Shown: positions 1 to 7,643 of the stretch, one piece after another
Numbering within the stretch: the first letter of the stretch is position 1
Layout: each line of letters opens with the position of its first letter
Origin: Streptomyces canus 299MFChir4.1
Lineage (GTDB): Bacteria > Actinomycetota > Actinomycetes > Streptomycetales > Streptomycetaceae
Reading direction: 5' to 3'
DNA: 36,285 nucleotides
Assembly (NCBI RefSeq): GCF_000383615.1
Contig: NZ_KB911636.1
Span: forward strand, 1 to 36,285
The notes under the pieces: generated by a model
What the model was told of the DNA's origin: nothing
The model's input: the letters and a program-made list of their open reading frames with translations, nothing else
Databases searched by the model: none
Made by a program: the position numbers and the translations under genes

Positions 1-1
1 C

Positions 2-346
2 ACGAAGGACGCGGACGGTTACTACACCATCGTCGACCGCAAGAAAGACCTGATCATCCGCGGCGGCTACAACGTCTACCCCCGCGAGGTCGAGGAGATC
101 CTCTACCAGCACCCCGCCGTGGCCGAAGCCGCGGTGATCGGGATCCAACACGCCGAGCTCGGCGAGGAGGTCGGCGCCGCGGTGGCCCTCAAGCCGGGCG
201 CCGAGGTGGACCCGGAGGAGCTCAAGAACTTCGTCCGGGACCGCCTCGCGGCGTACAAGTACCCCCGCTCGGTCTGGCTCGTCGACGCCCTCCCCAAAGG
301 ACCCACAGGAAAAATCCTCCGCCGCAAGGTGGAACGCTCAGAATGA
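2..346 (+). CDS. Acyl-CoA synthetase / AMP-binding ligase, C-terminal end (partial)
   Basis: The reading frame is already open at the window edge, so only the last 114 residues are seen. They form the mobile C-terminal domain of the ANL adenylating superfamily. The hinge motif DRKKDLIIRGGYNVYPREVE starts near visible residue 12, and the family's catalytic lysine lies in PTGKILRR (about residue 104). Such enzymes activate a carboxylic acid with ATP and load it on CoA; the GGYNVYP form of the motif is common in medium/long-chain fatty acyl-CoA ligases. The substrate cannot be told from this part. No gene follows closely, so it is probably the last gene of its unit. Confidence 0.93.
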   Translation, partial: TKDADGYYTIVDRKKDLIIRGGYNVYPREVEEILYQHPAVAEAAVIGIQHAELGEEVGAAVALKPGAEVDPEELKNFVRDRLAAYKYPRSVWLVDALPKGPTGKILRRKVERSE

Positions 347-596
347 CATGCGGAAGACCTCGTCCGGCTGCCAAAACGAGTCGGTCCGGCCGAGCTCGTA
401 CCCCCTCAGGAGCTCCCGAACGAAACGAAAAAACCCATCCGCCCCTCCGCTCGTAGCGTGGTAAATCCAGGCGAAGTTGAGGGTCATGGGGCCCCAGCAA
501 CGGGGCGTACATCTGAGTTCGTGATGGTGCTACACCGGTGACGGAGTCGGACAGGCCGATCCCGGAGAGGCTGCCGAGAGGGCTCGGTGTTCCGGA

Positions 597-613
597 CCCC
601 AGCACCGCTGGGG
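597..613. terminator. GC-rich hairpin, possible terminator
   Basis: CCCCAGC and GCTGGGG form a perfect 7-bp stem around a 3-base loop. There is no T-tract. It lies 250 bases past the ligase stop codon, so a terminator role is only possible. Confidence 0.35.
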
Positions 614-703
614 GTCGCGGTGGCGGCGTAACTGCTTGACCTCCACCAACCGCCCGGGCCTGTCGCCTCGGGCTGACTGAGGGATACCGACGGCGCCGGG
701 CCA

Positions 704-720
704 GGGCCTGTTGTGAAAGT
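704..720. repeat. Solo insertion-sequence end-like sequence
   Basis: GGGCCTGTTGTGAAAGT resembles the left end of the IS5-like element at 2243 (GGGCTGGTGTGAAAGT, allowing one gap and a mismatch). No transposase lies beside it, so it could be a scar of a lost element or chance similarity. Confidence 0.3.
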
Positions 721-743
721 AGATCTTGTTCCTGGATGACAAT

Positions 744-759
744 TTGACCATACAGTCAA
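744..759. promoter_or_regulatory. Inverted repeat before tetR, probable self-operator
   Basis: TTGAC-N6-GTCAA is a perfect inverted repeat ending 18 bases before the tetR ATG. It contains TTGACCA, the same half-site as the larger palindrome before the adjacent SDR gene (1454-1480). This suggests that one regulator binds both places. Confidence 0.55.
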
Positions 760-777
760 TAACGTATTCTGAGGCAC

Positions 778-1389
778 ATGCCACGCCCCCGTAAGTTCGT
801 AGAACGTGACGTCATCAGCAGTGCCACCGAGGTGTTCGGCGTGAACGGCCTCGCCGCCACGACCCTGGACGATCTGGTGCGGGCGACCGGGCTGGGGAAG
901 CAGAGTCTTTACAACGCGTTCGGCGGAAAGCGGGAGCTGTTCCTGCGGGCACTCTCAGAGGACAGCGACGAGGCGGCGCGGGCCGTCTCGGAAGCGCTCC
1001 AGCACGGTGACGCGTCGCCACTGGAGCGGATCCGGGGCCACATGCTGCGCATGGCGATCGAGTTCAGCCGCAGCGACAGTCGGGTCTCACTCGCCACGCG
1101 TGCTCTCGTCGAGTCGACCGGCGAGCAGGATCAGCTCTCGACGATCACCAGGGCCGGCATCGAGGAGCACGCCGGGATCTACGCACACTGCCTCGAGGAC
1201 GCCCAGCGCAACGGCGATCTCCCGGAGGACGCGAACCTGCGGTCGCTGGCGATGTACTTCGTCGCCGTCATCCGGGGGATGGAGCTGCTCGGCCGGGCGG
1301 GGGTCGGTCGTGCGGCGCTCACCGCTGTCGCACTCGACGCACTTCGCGTGTTGCCCGGCCGGGCGGACGCGGATCCCGCGCAGACATAG
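778..1389 (+). CDS. TetR/AcrR family transcriptional regulator
   Basis: A 203-residue protein of normal TetR length. The N-terminal DNA-binding domain (about residues 8-55) shows the usual pattern: AATEVF-like helix 1, TTLDDLVRATGLGKQSLYNAFGGKRELF for the helix-turn-helix and the following helix. The rest is the all-helical ligand and dimer domain; it resembles regulators of the TetR_C_16/LmrA-YxaF type, but the ligand is unknown. The gene lies 118 bases before an SDR on the same strand. Inverted repeats built from TTGACCA/TGGTCAA lie before both genes, so it most likely represses itself and the SDR. No strong Shine-Dalgarno sequence is seen (GAGGCAC precedes the ATG). Confidence 0.93.
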   Translation: MPRPRKFVERDVISSATEVFGVNGLAATTLDDLVRATGLGKQSLYNAFGGKRELFLRALSEDSDEAARAVSEALQHGDASPLERIRGHMLRMAIEFSRSDSRVSLATRALVESTGEQDQLSTITRAGIEEHAGIYAHCLEDAQRNGDLPEDANLRSLAMYFVAVIRGMELLGRAGVGRAALTAVALDALRVLPGRADADPAQT

Positions 1390-1453
1390 CCTCCACGGCT
1401 CCCCTTCCGCCCCTTATGGCGTCGGTCACACCCCTGACCCAGTTATTGCCCGT

Positions 1454-1480
1454 CTGGTCAAAAAATGTTTTATTGACCAG
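1454..1480. promoter_or_regulatory. Palindromic operator before SDR gene
   Basis: CTGGTCAA and TTGACCAG form a perfect 8+8 inverted repeat around an 11-base AT-rich centre that is itself partly symmetric. It ends 27 bases before the SDR start codon, a position that fits repression by the neighbouring TetR protein. Confidence 0.7.
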
Positions 1481-1507
1481 GCAGACAAAAACTAGGGAAG
1501 AGCAACC

Positions 1508-2242
1508 ATGAACGTTCTGAAGGACAAGGTCGCGGTCGTGACCGGCGGAAATGCGGGCATCGGCCGGGCGATCGCACGGGCGTACCACGCCGAGGGCGCG
1601 CGGGTGTTCGTCACCGGTCGCCGCCAGGCACAGCTCGACGAGGTCGAGGCCGAACTCGGTTCCCAGGTGACTGGGATCCGCTGCGACGTGGACCGGCTCG
1701 AGGATCTCGACAGCCTCTACACGACTGTCGCCGACCAGGCCGGCCACATCGATGTCCTGGTCGCCAACGCCGGGATCGGGATCGTCGCCCCGCTCGGGGA
1801 GATCACCGAGGAACAGGTCGACGCCATGCTCACCACCAACGTCAAGGGTCCCCTGTTCACCTTGCAGAAGGCGCTGCCGCTGCTGTCTTCGGGAGCGTCG
1901 ATCATCTTCACCGGATCGTCGGCCGCCACCCGACCGCAGCCGACCCTGCCCGTCTACGGGGCGACCAAGGCCGCGCTCCGCAACCTGGTCCGCGGATTCG
2001 CCCACGGCGCCGGGGCGGGCGGATACCGCATCAACATGCTCTCGCCCGGCGGCACCCGCACTCAGGGCCTGGCCGACCTGATCGCGACCGACGAACGCGT
2101 CGCCGCCGGGGGTGTGATCCCCCTCGGCCGCCTGGCCGAGCCCGAGGAGATCGCCGCAGCAGCCGTCTTCCTCGCCTCTGACGCCTCCAGCTACCTCAAC
2201 GGCTCCGAACTCGCCGTCGACGGCGGCAGCGCACAGATCTAG
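1508..2242 (+). CDS. SDR family NAD(P)-dependent oxidoreductase
   Basis: A classical short-chain dehydrogenase of 244 residues. It has the nucleotide-binding TGGNAGIG motif (residues 12-19), the NAG motif (VANAGIG, near residue 85), the catalytic serine in FTGSS and the YGATK version of YxxxK, and ends with the common C-terminal VDGG motif. ATVTGRR-type residues after beta-2 (VTGRR) suggest NADP preference. AGGGAAG lies 8 bases before the ATG. It is probably controlled by the upstream TetR through the palindrome at 1454-1480. It shares clear similarity, including LFTLQKALPLL versus LFTVQKALPLL, with the second SDR at 15667, so the two are paralogs. The substrate is unknown. Confidence 0.95.
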   Translation: MNVLKDKVAVVTGGNAGIGRAIARAYHAEGARVFVTGRRQAQLDEVEAELGSQVTGIRCDVDRLEDLDSLYTTVADQAGHIDVLVANAGIGIVAPLGEITEEQVDAMLTTNVKGPLFTLQKALPLLSSGASIIFTGSSAATRPQPTLPVYGATKAALRNLVRGFAHGAGAGGYRINMLSPGGTRTQGLADLIATDERVAAGGVIPLGRLAEPEEIAAAAVFLASDASSYLNGSELAVDGGSAQI

Positions 2243-3145
2243 GGCTGGTGTGAAAGTGCTGGTCATAGCCACTCGTTGATGGCTGCGACGAGCACGGTCG
2301 CTTCGAAACGGACGGCGAGTTTGTCATAACGAGTGGCGACGGCCCGGTGGCGCTTGAGACGGTTGATCCCACACTCGACCGCGTGCCGCTGCTTGTTGTC
2401 GCCCTTGTCGACCGTCGGCGGCCGCCCGCCATGCGATCCGCGGTTGAGGCGATTTCGGGTCCGGTCCGCCGGTACCGGGGTGGTGGCCTTGATCCGGCGT
2501 CTGTGCAGGTAGGAGCGATTGCTGCGGGAGTCGTGCGCCTTGTCGGCCCGGACCCGGTCCGGGCGCTTGCGCGGCCTGCCGAGCCCCAGCCTCGGAACCC
2601 GGATCGCTTCCAAGACCGGTTCGAACTGTGGCGAGTCGCCCTGCTGGCCGGCTGTGATCACGATGGACAAGGGCTTCTGTCCCTGCTCGACCGCCAGGTG
2701 GATCTTGGTGGTCAGCCCACCCCCGGAGCGTCCGAGACCGTGGTCGGCCGGCTCGACGGCGATGCCGCCGGGCGGCTCCTTCTGCAGATCCCCTTTTTCG
2801 ACGCTCCGGCGGCGTGCTGGTGGGCCCGGCCGACCGTGGAATCGACGTTCACATCCCAGGTGATCAGGCCCTTTACGTCGGCCTCGGCCTGGAGCCGGGT
2901 GACGATCCTGGTCCAGGTGCCATCGCGCTGCCAGCGTCGGAAGAGGTCGTAGACCCGGTCCCAGGACCCGTAGCGTTCTGGCACATCGCGCGCGGGGACA
3001 CCGGTCCTGGTCCGCCACCGTATGCCGTCTATCAGCTGCCGCCGCGTCCACACCTGCGGACGACCCGGCTTGATGCCCTGCGGCAACAGCGTCTCAAGCC
3101 GGGCCCACTGGCCGTTCGTCAGATCCCCACGTCCCACAGCACGTG
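2243..3145 (-). mobile_element. IS5-family insertion sequence (IS427-like group)
   Basis: The element starts directly after the SDR stop codon with GGGCTGGTGTGAAAGTGCTGG. It carries one transposase split over two frames. I cannot find a matching right terminal repeat: the sequence near 3130-3146 gives only a weak match (GTGCTG shared). The right end may therefore be deleted, and the end coordinate is approximate. It abuts a clipped STAS-domain gene at 3147-3302. Confidence 0.75.
2263..3137 (-). CDS. IS5-family DDE transposase made by -1 frameshift
   Basis: Two overlapping frames together give a full-length transposase of about 290 residues. The first frame (start near 3137, GTG; it stays open to 2712) encodes the N-terminal DNA-binding part (LTNGQWARLETLLP, RTGVPARDVPERYGSWDRVYDLFRRW) and the first catalytic Asp (DVNVDSTV). 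The second frame, which ends at 2263, encodes GGLTTKIHLAVE, the RADKAHDSR segment (second Asp) and the ECGINRLKRHRAVATRYDK segment with the catalytic Glu. On the coding strand the switch point is A5G4 (plus-strand positions 2790-2798), a typical slippery run for -1 frameshifting in this group. It may therefore be functional rather than broken. Residues around the active site look intact. Confidence 0.85.
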
Positions 3146-3146
3146 A

Positions 3147-3302
3147 AGTGTCGTGATCGACCTGCGGCGGGTCACCTTCATGGACTCCACCGGCATCAAC
3201 ATCCTCATCGCCCCACCAGAACGCCACGGCGCCGGCGGCTGGCTACGCCTGGCCGCACCCACCGACTGCCATCCCACGCTCCGCGAAACGCTCAACGCCT
3301 GA
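3147..3302 (+). pseudogene. STAS-domain anti-sigma factor antagonist, C-terminal remnant
   Basis: A 51-codon open stretch after an in-frame stop encodes SVVIDLRRVTFMDSTGINIL and then GAGGWLRLAAPT. This is the core of the SpoIIAA/RsbV-type STAS domain, including the serine (DSTG) that is phosphorylated in that family. The first half of the domain is missing and the open frame begins where the IS5-like element ends. The gene was probably truncated by that insertion or a later deletion. An intact protein would be about 110 residues; this piece is unlikely to work. Confidence 0.75.
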
Positions 3303-3342
3303 GCCGTCCGTAGAACAGTGGCCGCACCACGGCAACCACGAT

Positions 3343-3367
3343 GCCCGGCACCCTCTCGGTGCCAGGC
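3343..3367. terminator. Stem-loop, probable terminator
   Basis: GCCCGGCACC and GGTGCCAGGC form a 10-bp stem with one mismatch around CTCTC, 40 bases after the stop of the STAS remnant. It is probably the old terminator of that gene. Confidence 0.5.
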
Positions 3368-3573
3368 GTCGTGCGTAGCAAGCAGCGACTGAGCTGCTCC
3401 CCCTCAGACGCCGCCCGACACCGAACCGTGCGACCAGCGCAGCCAGGGAAACTGCTCGCCGTGCCCACCGCTCATCAGGCAGTTTCCGCCCGCATGACCT
3501 GATCAGCTGTCAGCTTGGTGTCTGTCTGGTTCTTCTCAGGCGGACGTGTTACAGCTTCTGTTCAGCGCCCGGA

Positions 3574-3601
3574 TTGGCATGTACCGGTAATCGGCTAGCC
3601 T
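3574..3601 (+). promoter_or_regulatory. Possible sigma-70-type promoter for the NlpC/P60 gene
   Basis: TTGGCA and TAGCCT are 16 bases apart and end 69 bases before the start codon. The rest of 3368-3670 shows no gene. This is a consensus match only. Confidence 0.35.
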
Positions 3602-3670
3602 CTCGGTGATCAGTGGAGCGGTAACGGCTCCACGCGTCCAGCGGCGGGCCTGCCGCCGGAGGGGGAAACG

Positions 3671-5209
3671 ATGAACAGACAGCTGCGCGCGGGGCCGACC
3701 TGGTCGGGACTGCTTCGGTTTTTGCTGGCTTCCGCGCTCCTGGCCCTCGGTCTGGCGCTCGTGCCGGCGGCACCCGCACATGCCGCAGGCGACTGTAGGG
3801 CGTATGGGGAGACCAGCGTTCAGGGGGCGCTCGCCGTGAAGGCCGCCTGCGACGAGGTGGCGGCCGGCACCATGTACTCCTGGGGAGGCGGCCACGGCCC
3901 TGTGCCCGGCAAGACGCATGGCACCCCGGACGGCGGCGGCGCCGAGGCGTGGAACGACGGTAATGTCGTCGGCTTCGACTGCTCGGGGCTGACCCGCTGG
4001 GCATGGTCGGTGGCCACCGGCCGGGACATCCTCGGGCCCGGAACGACGTCCGACGTCTTCGACCGCTACTGGCCGGTCCGCTTCGCGGGCAGCGACGGAA
4101 CGGCCCACCTCAAGCCCGGGGACGTGGTGTTCTGGCAGCGCACCCGGTTCTATTGGCAGAGCACCACGCACACTGCGATCTATCTCGGCGACGGGAAGAT
4201 CGTGGAGGCGGCGGAGTCCCAGCACCCCCTCCAGGTCGCCGACTTCAGCTCGCATTCCAGCAGCATTTACGTCGGGGCGATCCGGCCGAGCGAGGGATCG
4301 GACTCCGCTTCACCGGACAACTCCGGCCTGCCCGGCCAGCTTTTCAGTACGTGGGGTGAGTGGGTCCGGGTGGGGAACGAACCGCGCCGCGGATCAACGG
4401 TGCAGCACACCTTCCCGGGACCCACCCAGGTGAAGATCTCCTGCCAGACGCGCGGCGAGTCGATCACTGCCGAGGGGATCACCAACGACCTGTGGTCGTA
4501 CCTGCCCGGATACGACGCCTGGATCACCAACATCTACGTGCGCGGGCCCGCCGCGTTGCCGGGAGTGCCAGACTGCCTCAGCGGGGGCCCCGTCGCCGGG
4601 GCCGACGCCAGCGGGCGGTTCACCACCTGGGGCGACGGGGTGAACGTGCGCTCGCAGCCCACGCTCACCGCCGCCGTCCGGCAGACGATCGGTGGCGAGA
4701 CGTCGGTGCGCGTCTCGTGCCAGCAGCACGGCGACGTCGTCAACGCGGAGGGCTTCGTCAACACGGTCTGGTCCTATCTACCCGACTACGACGGCTGGAT
4801 CACCAACATCTATCTCAAGGGTCCCGCCGTGCTGCCGGGGGTTCCCGACTGCGCCGGCGGCGCGCTGGGCGGTGGCACCGCCACGGCGGGCTGCACCGAC
4901 GGCGGAGCCCCGAACGGAGCAGGCGCCCGCTCGCCCCGCTCGGTGTCGATCGCGGGTCGACTGATCGAACTGCGCTACAGCGACACCACCGAGTGCGCCT
5001 GGGGGCGGGTCACCGGCGGAGCACCCGGCGACGAGGTGTGGGTCGACCGGAGCATCACCGGCGGGCAGTCATGGGACCAGCTCGGCTTCACCAGGATCAC
5101 CAGCGGCTCGGACGTGTTCACTCCCGAGTGGAACGACCACAACGTGGTGATGCGGGCCTGCGGTAGCCCTGGCGACAGCGACACGGTCGTCTGCACCGAC
5201 TGGTTCTGA
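3671..5209 (+). CDS. Secreted NlpC/P60 peptidoglycan hydrolase with two tandem repeats
   Basis: A 512-residue exported protein. A Sec signal peptide (RQLR, hydrophobic core LLASALLALGLALVPAA, cleavage near AHAA at about 39) precedes an NlpC/P60 domain (about 45-210) with the catalytic Cys in FDCSG (C104) and His in THTAIYLG (H167); PGDVVFW is also typical. Two repeats of about 78 residues follow (225-302 and 317-394). Each begins F-T-W-G, contains WSYLPxYDxWITNIY and ends LPGVPDC; they look SH3-like and may bind cell wall. The last ~100 residues (RLIELRYSDTTECAWGRV) match the DUF2690 family of actinomycete surface proteins. AGGGGG precedes the ATG. The likely role is cleavage of peptide crosslinks in peptidoglycan outside the cell. 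Confidence 0.9.
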   Translation: MNRQLRAGPTWSGLLRFLLASALLALGLALVPAAPAHAAGDCRAYGETSVQGALAVKAACDEVAAGTMYSWGGGHGPVPGKTHGTPDGGGAEAWNDGNVVGFDCSGLTRWAWSVATGRDILGPGTTSDVFDRYWPVRFAGSDGTAHLKPGDVVFWQRTRFYWQSTTHTAIYLGDGKIVEAAESQHPLQVADFSSHSSSIYVGAIRPSEGSDSASPDNSGLPGQLFSTWGEWVRVGNEPRRGSTVQHTFPGPTQVKISCQTRGESITAEGITNDLWSYLPGYDAWITNIYVRGPAALPGVPDCLSGGPVAGADASGRFTTWGDGVNVRSQPTLTAAVRQTIGGETSVRVSCQQHGDVVNAEGFVNTVWSYLPDYDGWITNIYLKGPAVLPGVPDCAGGALGGGTATAGCTDGGAPNGAGARSPRSVSIAGRLIELRYSDTTECAWGRVTGGAPGDEVWVDRSITGGQSWDQLGFTRITSGSDVFTPEWNDHNVVMRACGSPGDSDTVVCTDWF

Positions 5210-5269
5210 CAGCGGACAACGATGGCGGACCGCCGGCGCGGGGCCCGATAACAGACCGCCGACGGTCCG

Positions 5270-5485
5270 CCACCGCCCGTACGACCGTATCGGCCGGGCG
5301 ATGTTCACCTGGCCGCCGTGGATGGTCAGCATGTCGAGGTGCTCGCCGCCGCGGGAGCTTCCAAGCGTTGAGTAATGGCACATGTCAGGTCGCTCGGCTG
5401 CGAATCCCTGAAACTGCTGGCGAAGCTCACCCAGGGTCGGCGGGTATGCCCTGGTGTAAATGACACGGGTACCGCCTGCCGGCAT
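5270..5485 (-). pseudogene. Possible M14-type carboxypeptidase remnant
   Basis: A short minus-strand frame with high GC at third positions encodes YPPTLGELRQQFQGFAAERP and then LGSSRGGEHLDMLTIHGG. This resembles the N-terminal part of M14 zinc carboxypeptidase-like proteins (TxxELxxxLxxLAxxxPd...lGxSxxGxxl). No zinc ligands follow; the similarity ends near 5290. A weak similarity; it could also be an unrelated decayed gene. Confidence 0.35.
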
Positions 5486-5856
5486 TTCTGCGTGCTGCGT
5501 CAAAGGGGGACCGCCTCTCCCCCAGAGTCAGATGGTCCTGAGTGTCGCTTCCCAGTACTGGCGGCGTCTGCGAGTGCACCTCAACTGGCCAGAGACACGG
5601 GATAAATCTGGCTGGAACCTTGCCAGCACCGCGCGTCGCAGACTGCGGTTACCCGTCTTTCCTGAGCGGCCTGTCTCCGCCGGGCCGGCCTTCCGGCCAG
5701 GTGACGGCTTGCTTCACTCGCTCTTCGATCAGGCGTGCCTGAGGTCCTCAGCAAGCAACGTTTCGACCGTGATCGAAAGGTTGGCTGCCTCCCACGGATG
5801 TCACTTACGTTGAGCCACACGGATCGACTGCGATGACGGACAGCCGGAGGTTGTTC
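5486..5856. other. Intergenic stretch without visible gene
   Basis: Several short plus-strand frames are open here but have mixed base composition and no recognisable motif. I see nothing else in it apart from the ribosome binding site GGAGG at 5846-5850, which serves the next gene. Confidence 0.5.
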
Positions 5857-6384
5857 ATGCGTAGAATTCCACGGTTTCGCCTGCTCGCAGGGGTGCTGGC
5901 TCTGCTCCTCACTGGTCTTGTCTCGGCAGGCACTCAGGCTTCCGCTGCACCACAGGACTCGTTGACCCAGCAGCGGGGAGAACTCTCGGCTGCGCAGATG
6001 GCTTCTGCCACTGTCTTGCCGCCACCGAGCACAAATCTCGCGCGGGTCGGTGGGCCTTGGAGTGACCCGGCTCCCAACAGATTCTCCTCGGACCTGCTTG
6101 GCGGTGTGCCCACCTGCGCCACGAGCTACGCGTGCATGAGGGTCCAAAAGACCCCCGGCGGTCTGTACGCGGACTTCTGGTACTACAACTACGGCGTGTA
6201 CTCGCTCGAGAACTGGGTCGGCATGGGGTGGATGAATAACCGGCAGACCGGCGGCGCGACGGTCCGCTTCCTCAACTCCTCCGGCGGTCTCATCGACTGC
6301 TTCGAAAGCGACCCAGTCTTTTCGGGCTCCTATATCGACTGGACTCCGGTCTACTTCATCCAGCTCTCCCCGTCGGGCTGCTGA
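5857..6384 (+). CDS. Small secreted protein, function unknown (peptidase-inhibitor-like fold possible)
   Basis: A 175-residue exported protein. RRIPRF, then LLAGVLALLLTGLVSAG and a cleavage site near ASAAP form a clear signal peptide. The mature part has four cysteines (CATSYAC, IDCFE, and the last residue Cys) and a core rich in Trp, Tyr and Gly (FWYYNYGVYSLENW, GMGWMNN). This layout recalls beta/gamma-crystallin-like or I36-type inhibitor proteins of Streptomyces, but no family motif is firm. The start at 5857 is preferred over an ATG at 5833 because GGAGG lies 6 bases before it. It stands alone and its partner is unknown. Confidence 0.75.
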   Translation: MRRIPRFRLLAGVLALLLTGLVSAGTQASAAPQDSLTQQRGELSAAQMASATVLPPPSTNLARVGGPWSDPAPNRFSSDLLGGVPTCATSYACMRVQKTPGGLYADFWYYNYGVYSLENWVGMGWMNNRQTGGATVRFLNSSGGLIDCFESDPVFSGSYIDWTPVYFIQLSPSGC

Positions 6385-6505
6385 TTTCGTTCAGTATGAG
6401 GGCGGCTCACCGAACGCACGTACACAGATGCCCCAGGTCATGCACCTGGGGCATCGCGCGAGCGTCGGCTACTTTCCGCCTCACACCCCGCTCGCTCTCG
6501 GCTGT

Positions 6506-7607
6506 CTACTGGCTGGCCTGGTGCTGGGATTCGGCATGCAGGGCGAGTGCGTTGAGGGCGTCACCGGTCAGAGTGAGTACCTGCACGAACTGCTCATCCG
6601 GCTTGAGTCCCTCCAGGCCGGCGCGCGTCAGGGTGGCGTGCCACCCTGCCGGAGGCGCAAGGGGCGGATCAGCGCGTCACTGTTTCCTCCGCTGGAGGAG
6701 ACCCATGCTTCGAGGCAGTTGATGCTCTGCGCCTTGGAGTCGGTCACTCCGGGAAGGCGTCGGAGGACCTTGACGGCCAGGTAATCGATGACGCCTTTGG
6801 CGAGCAGCAGTATTTGAGGGTGTCGGCTTCGTGCTGCTCACTGCTGGTGGGCATGGGCAGGCCCTCGAAAGCGATGCGGTCGGCGGGATGCCATGGCTTA
6901 TGGACCGCTTGTCCCAAAAGCGCGCCCAGGGCGGTGTTGAAGTGCTCCCGTGCCACGAACAGCCGGCGTAGCGGGTCGGGCGGCCCATCGGTCCACCGGC
7001 CGAGAATGTCACGGTCGAAACGGCCCTCGTCGCGGCCTCCGCTGGGCGGGACATTGAAGCTGGGCCAGTGATCGCGTTCTTCGGATGGCAGGTCGCGTCC
7101 GAGGTCTCCGAGATAGACCTCGACCGTCGGGGTTGGTGCCGACAGAGATTCCCCATCACCCCAAGGGGCTCAGTCGGCCGTCTTCGATGCGGTAGCGGGA
7201 CGGCTGGGAGGTGTACAGGCCGAGCACCTCGCGCCGGAAGAGGACCCGGGTCAGGTACTGCGGGGTGCCCCGATCGGTGACGTAGTTGCTCAGCTTGGCG
7301 GGGTCGCACGTGGAGGTGACGCGCTCCCCGGTGCTGGGGTCGATGCGGATCGCGAATTCCGGGAACCGGCGTTCGGAGGTGTGCGGGCGGGCCAGAAGAG
7401 CACAAAGTGCCGCAGGTCGGAGCGGTCGGCTGCCTCGATGTTCGGCTCGGGCACATGATCGAGCCACGTAATCCGGTCGTGCTGGATCACCGGCAAGCGG
7501 CTGTGCGCGGCGAGGTAGCGGCGCAGGGGCAGGGCCGCGATGTCGATGCGCGGCTCGGTGTCCGTGCGGCGAGTACGCACCCTCGTTTGGGGGAAACCAC
7601 CGGACAT
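6506..7607 (-). pseudogene. Conserved-type hypothetical gene broken by several frameshifts
   Basis: Reading the minus strand, clear protein-coding character jumps between frames. In order: a piece with DIAALPLRRYLAAHSRLPV and DHVPEPNIEAADRSDLRHFV (to about 7385); RRFPEFAIRIDPSTGERV and YLTRVLFRREVLGLYTS (to 7156); VEVYLGDLGRDLPSEE, FNVPPSGG and LRRLFVAREHFNTALGALLG (to about 6800); KGVIDYLAVKVLRRLPGVTD and INCLEAWVSSSGGNSDALI; then LEGLKPDEQFVQVLTLTG and a stop at 6506. At least four frame changes are needed, so it is dead as it stands. I recognise no function; the whole would be about 360 residues. Confidence 0.6.
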
Positions 7608-7643
7608 CGACCGGACAGCGCCGGTACGGCCGGACGGCTGGGC

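Larger units (their letters stand above)
347..777. other. Non-coding stretch between ligase and tetR
   Basis: No convincing gene is visible in these 431 bases; open frames on both strands have no recognisable protein character. The stretch holds a compact hairpin (597-613), a short IS-end-like sequence (704-720) and an inverted repeat just before the tetR start (744-759), listed separately. Confidence 0.6.

Noticed and set aside
1319..2272. 317-codon minus-strand open frame
   Set aside because: It is antisense to the SDR and tetR1 and has no family motif.
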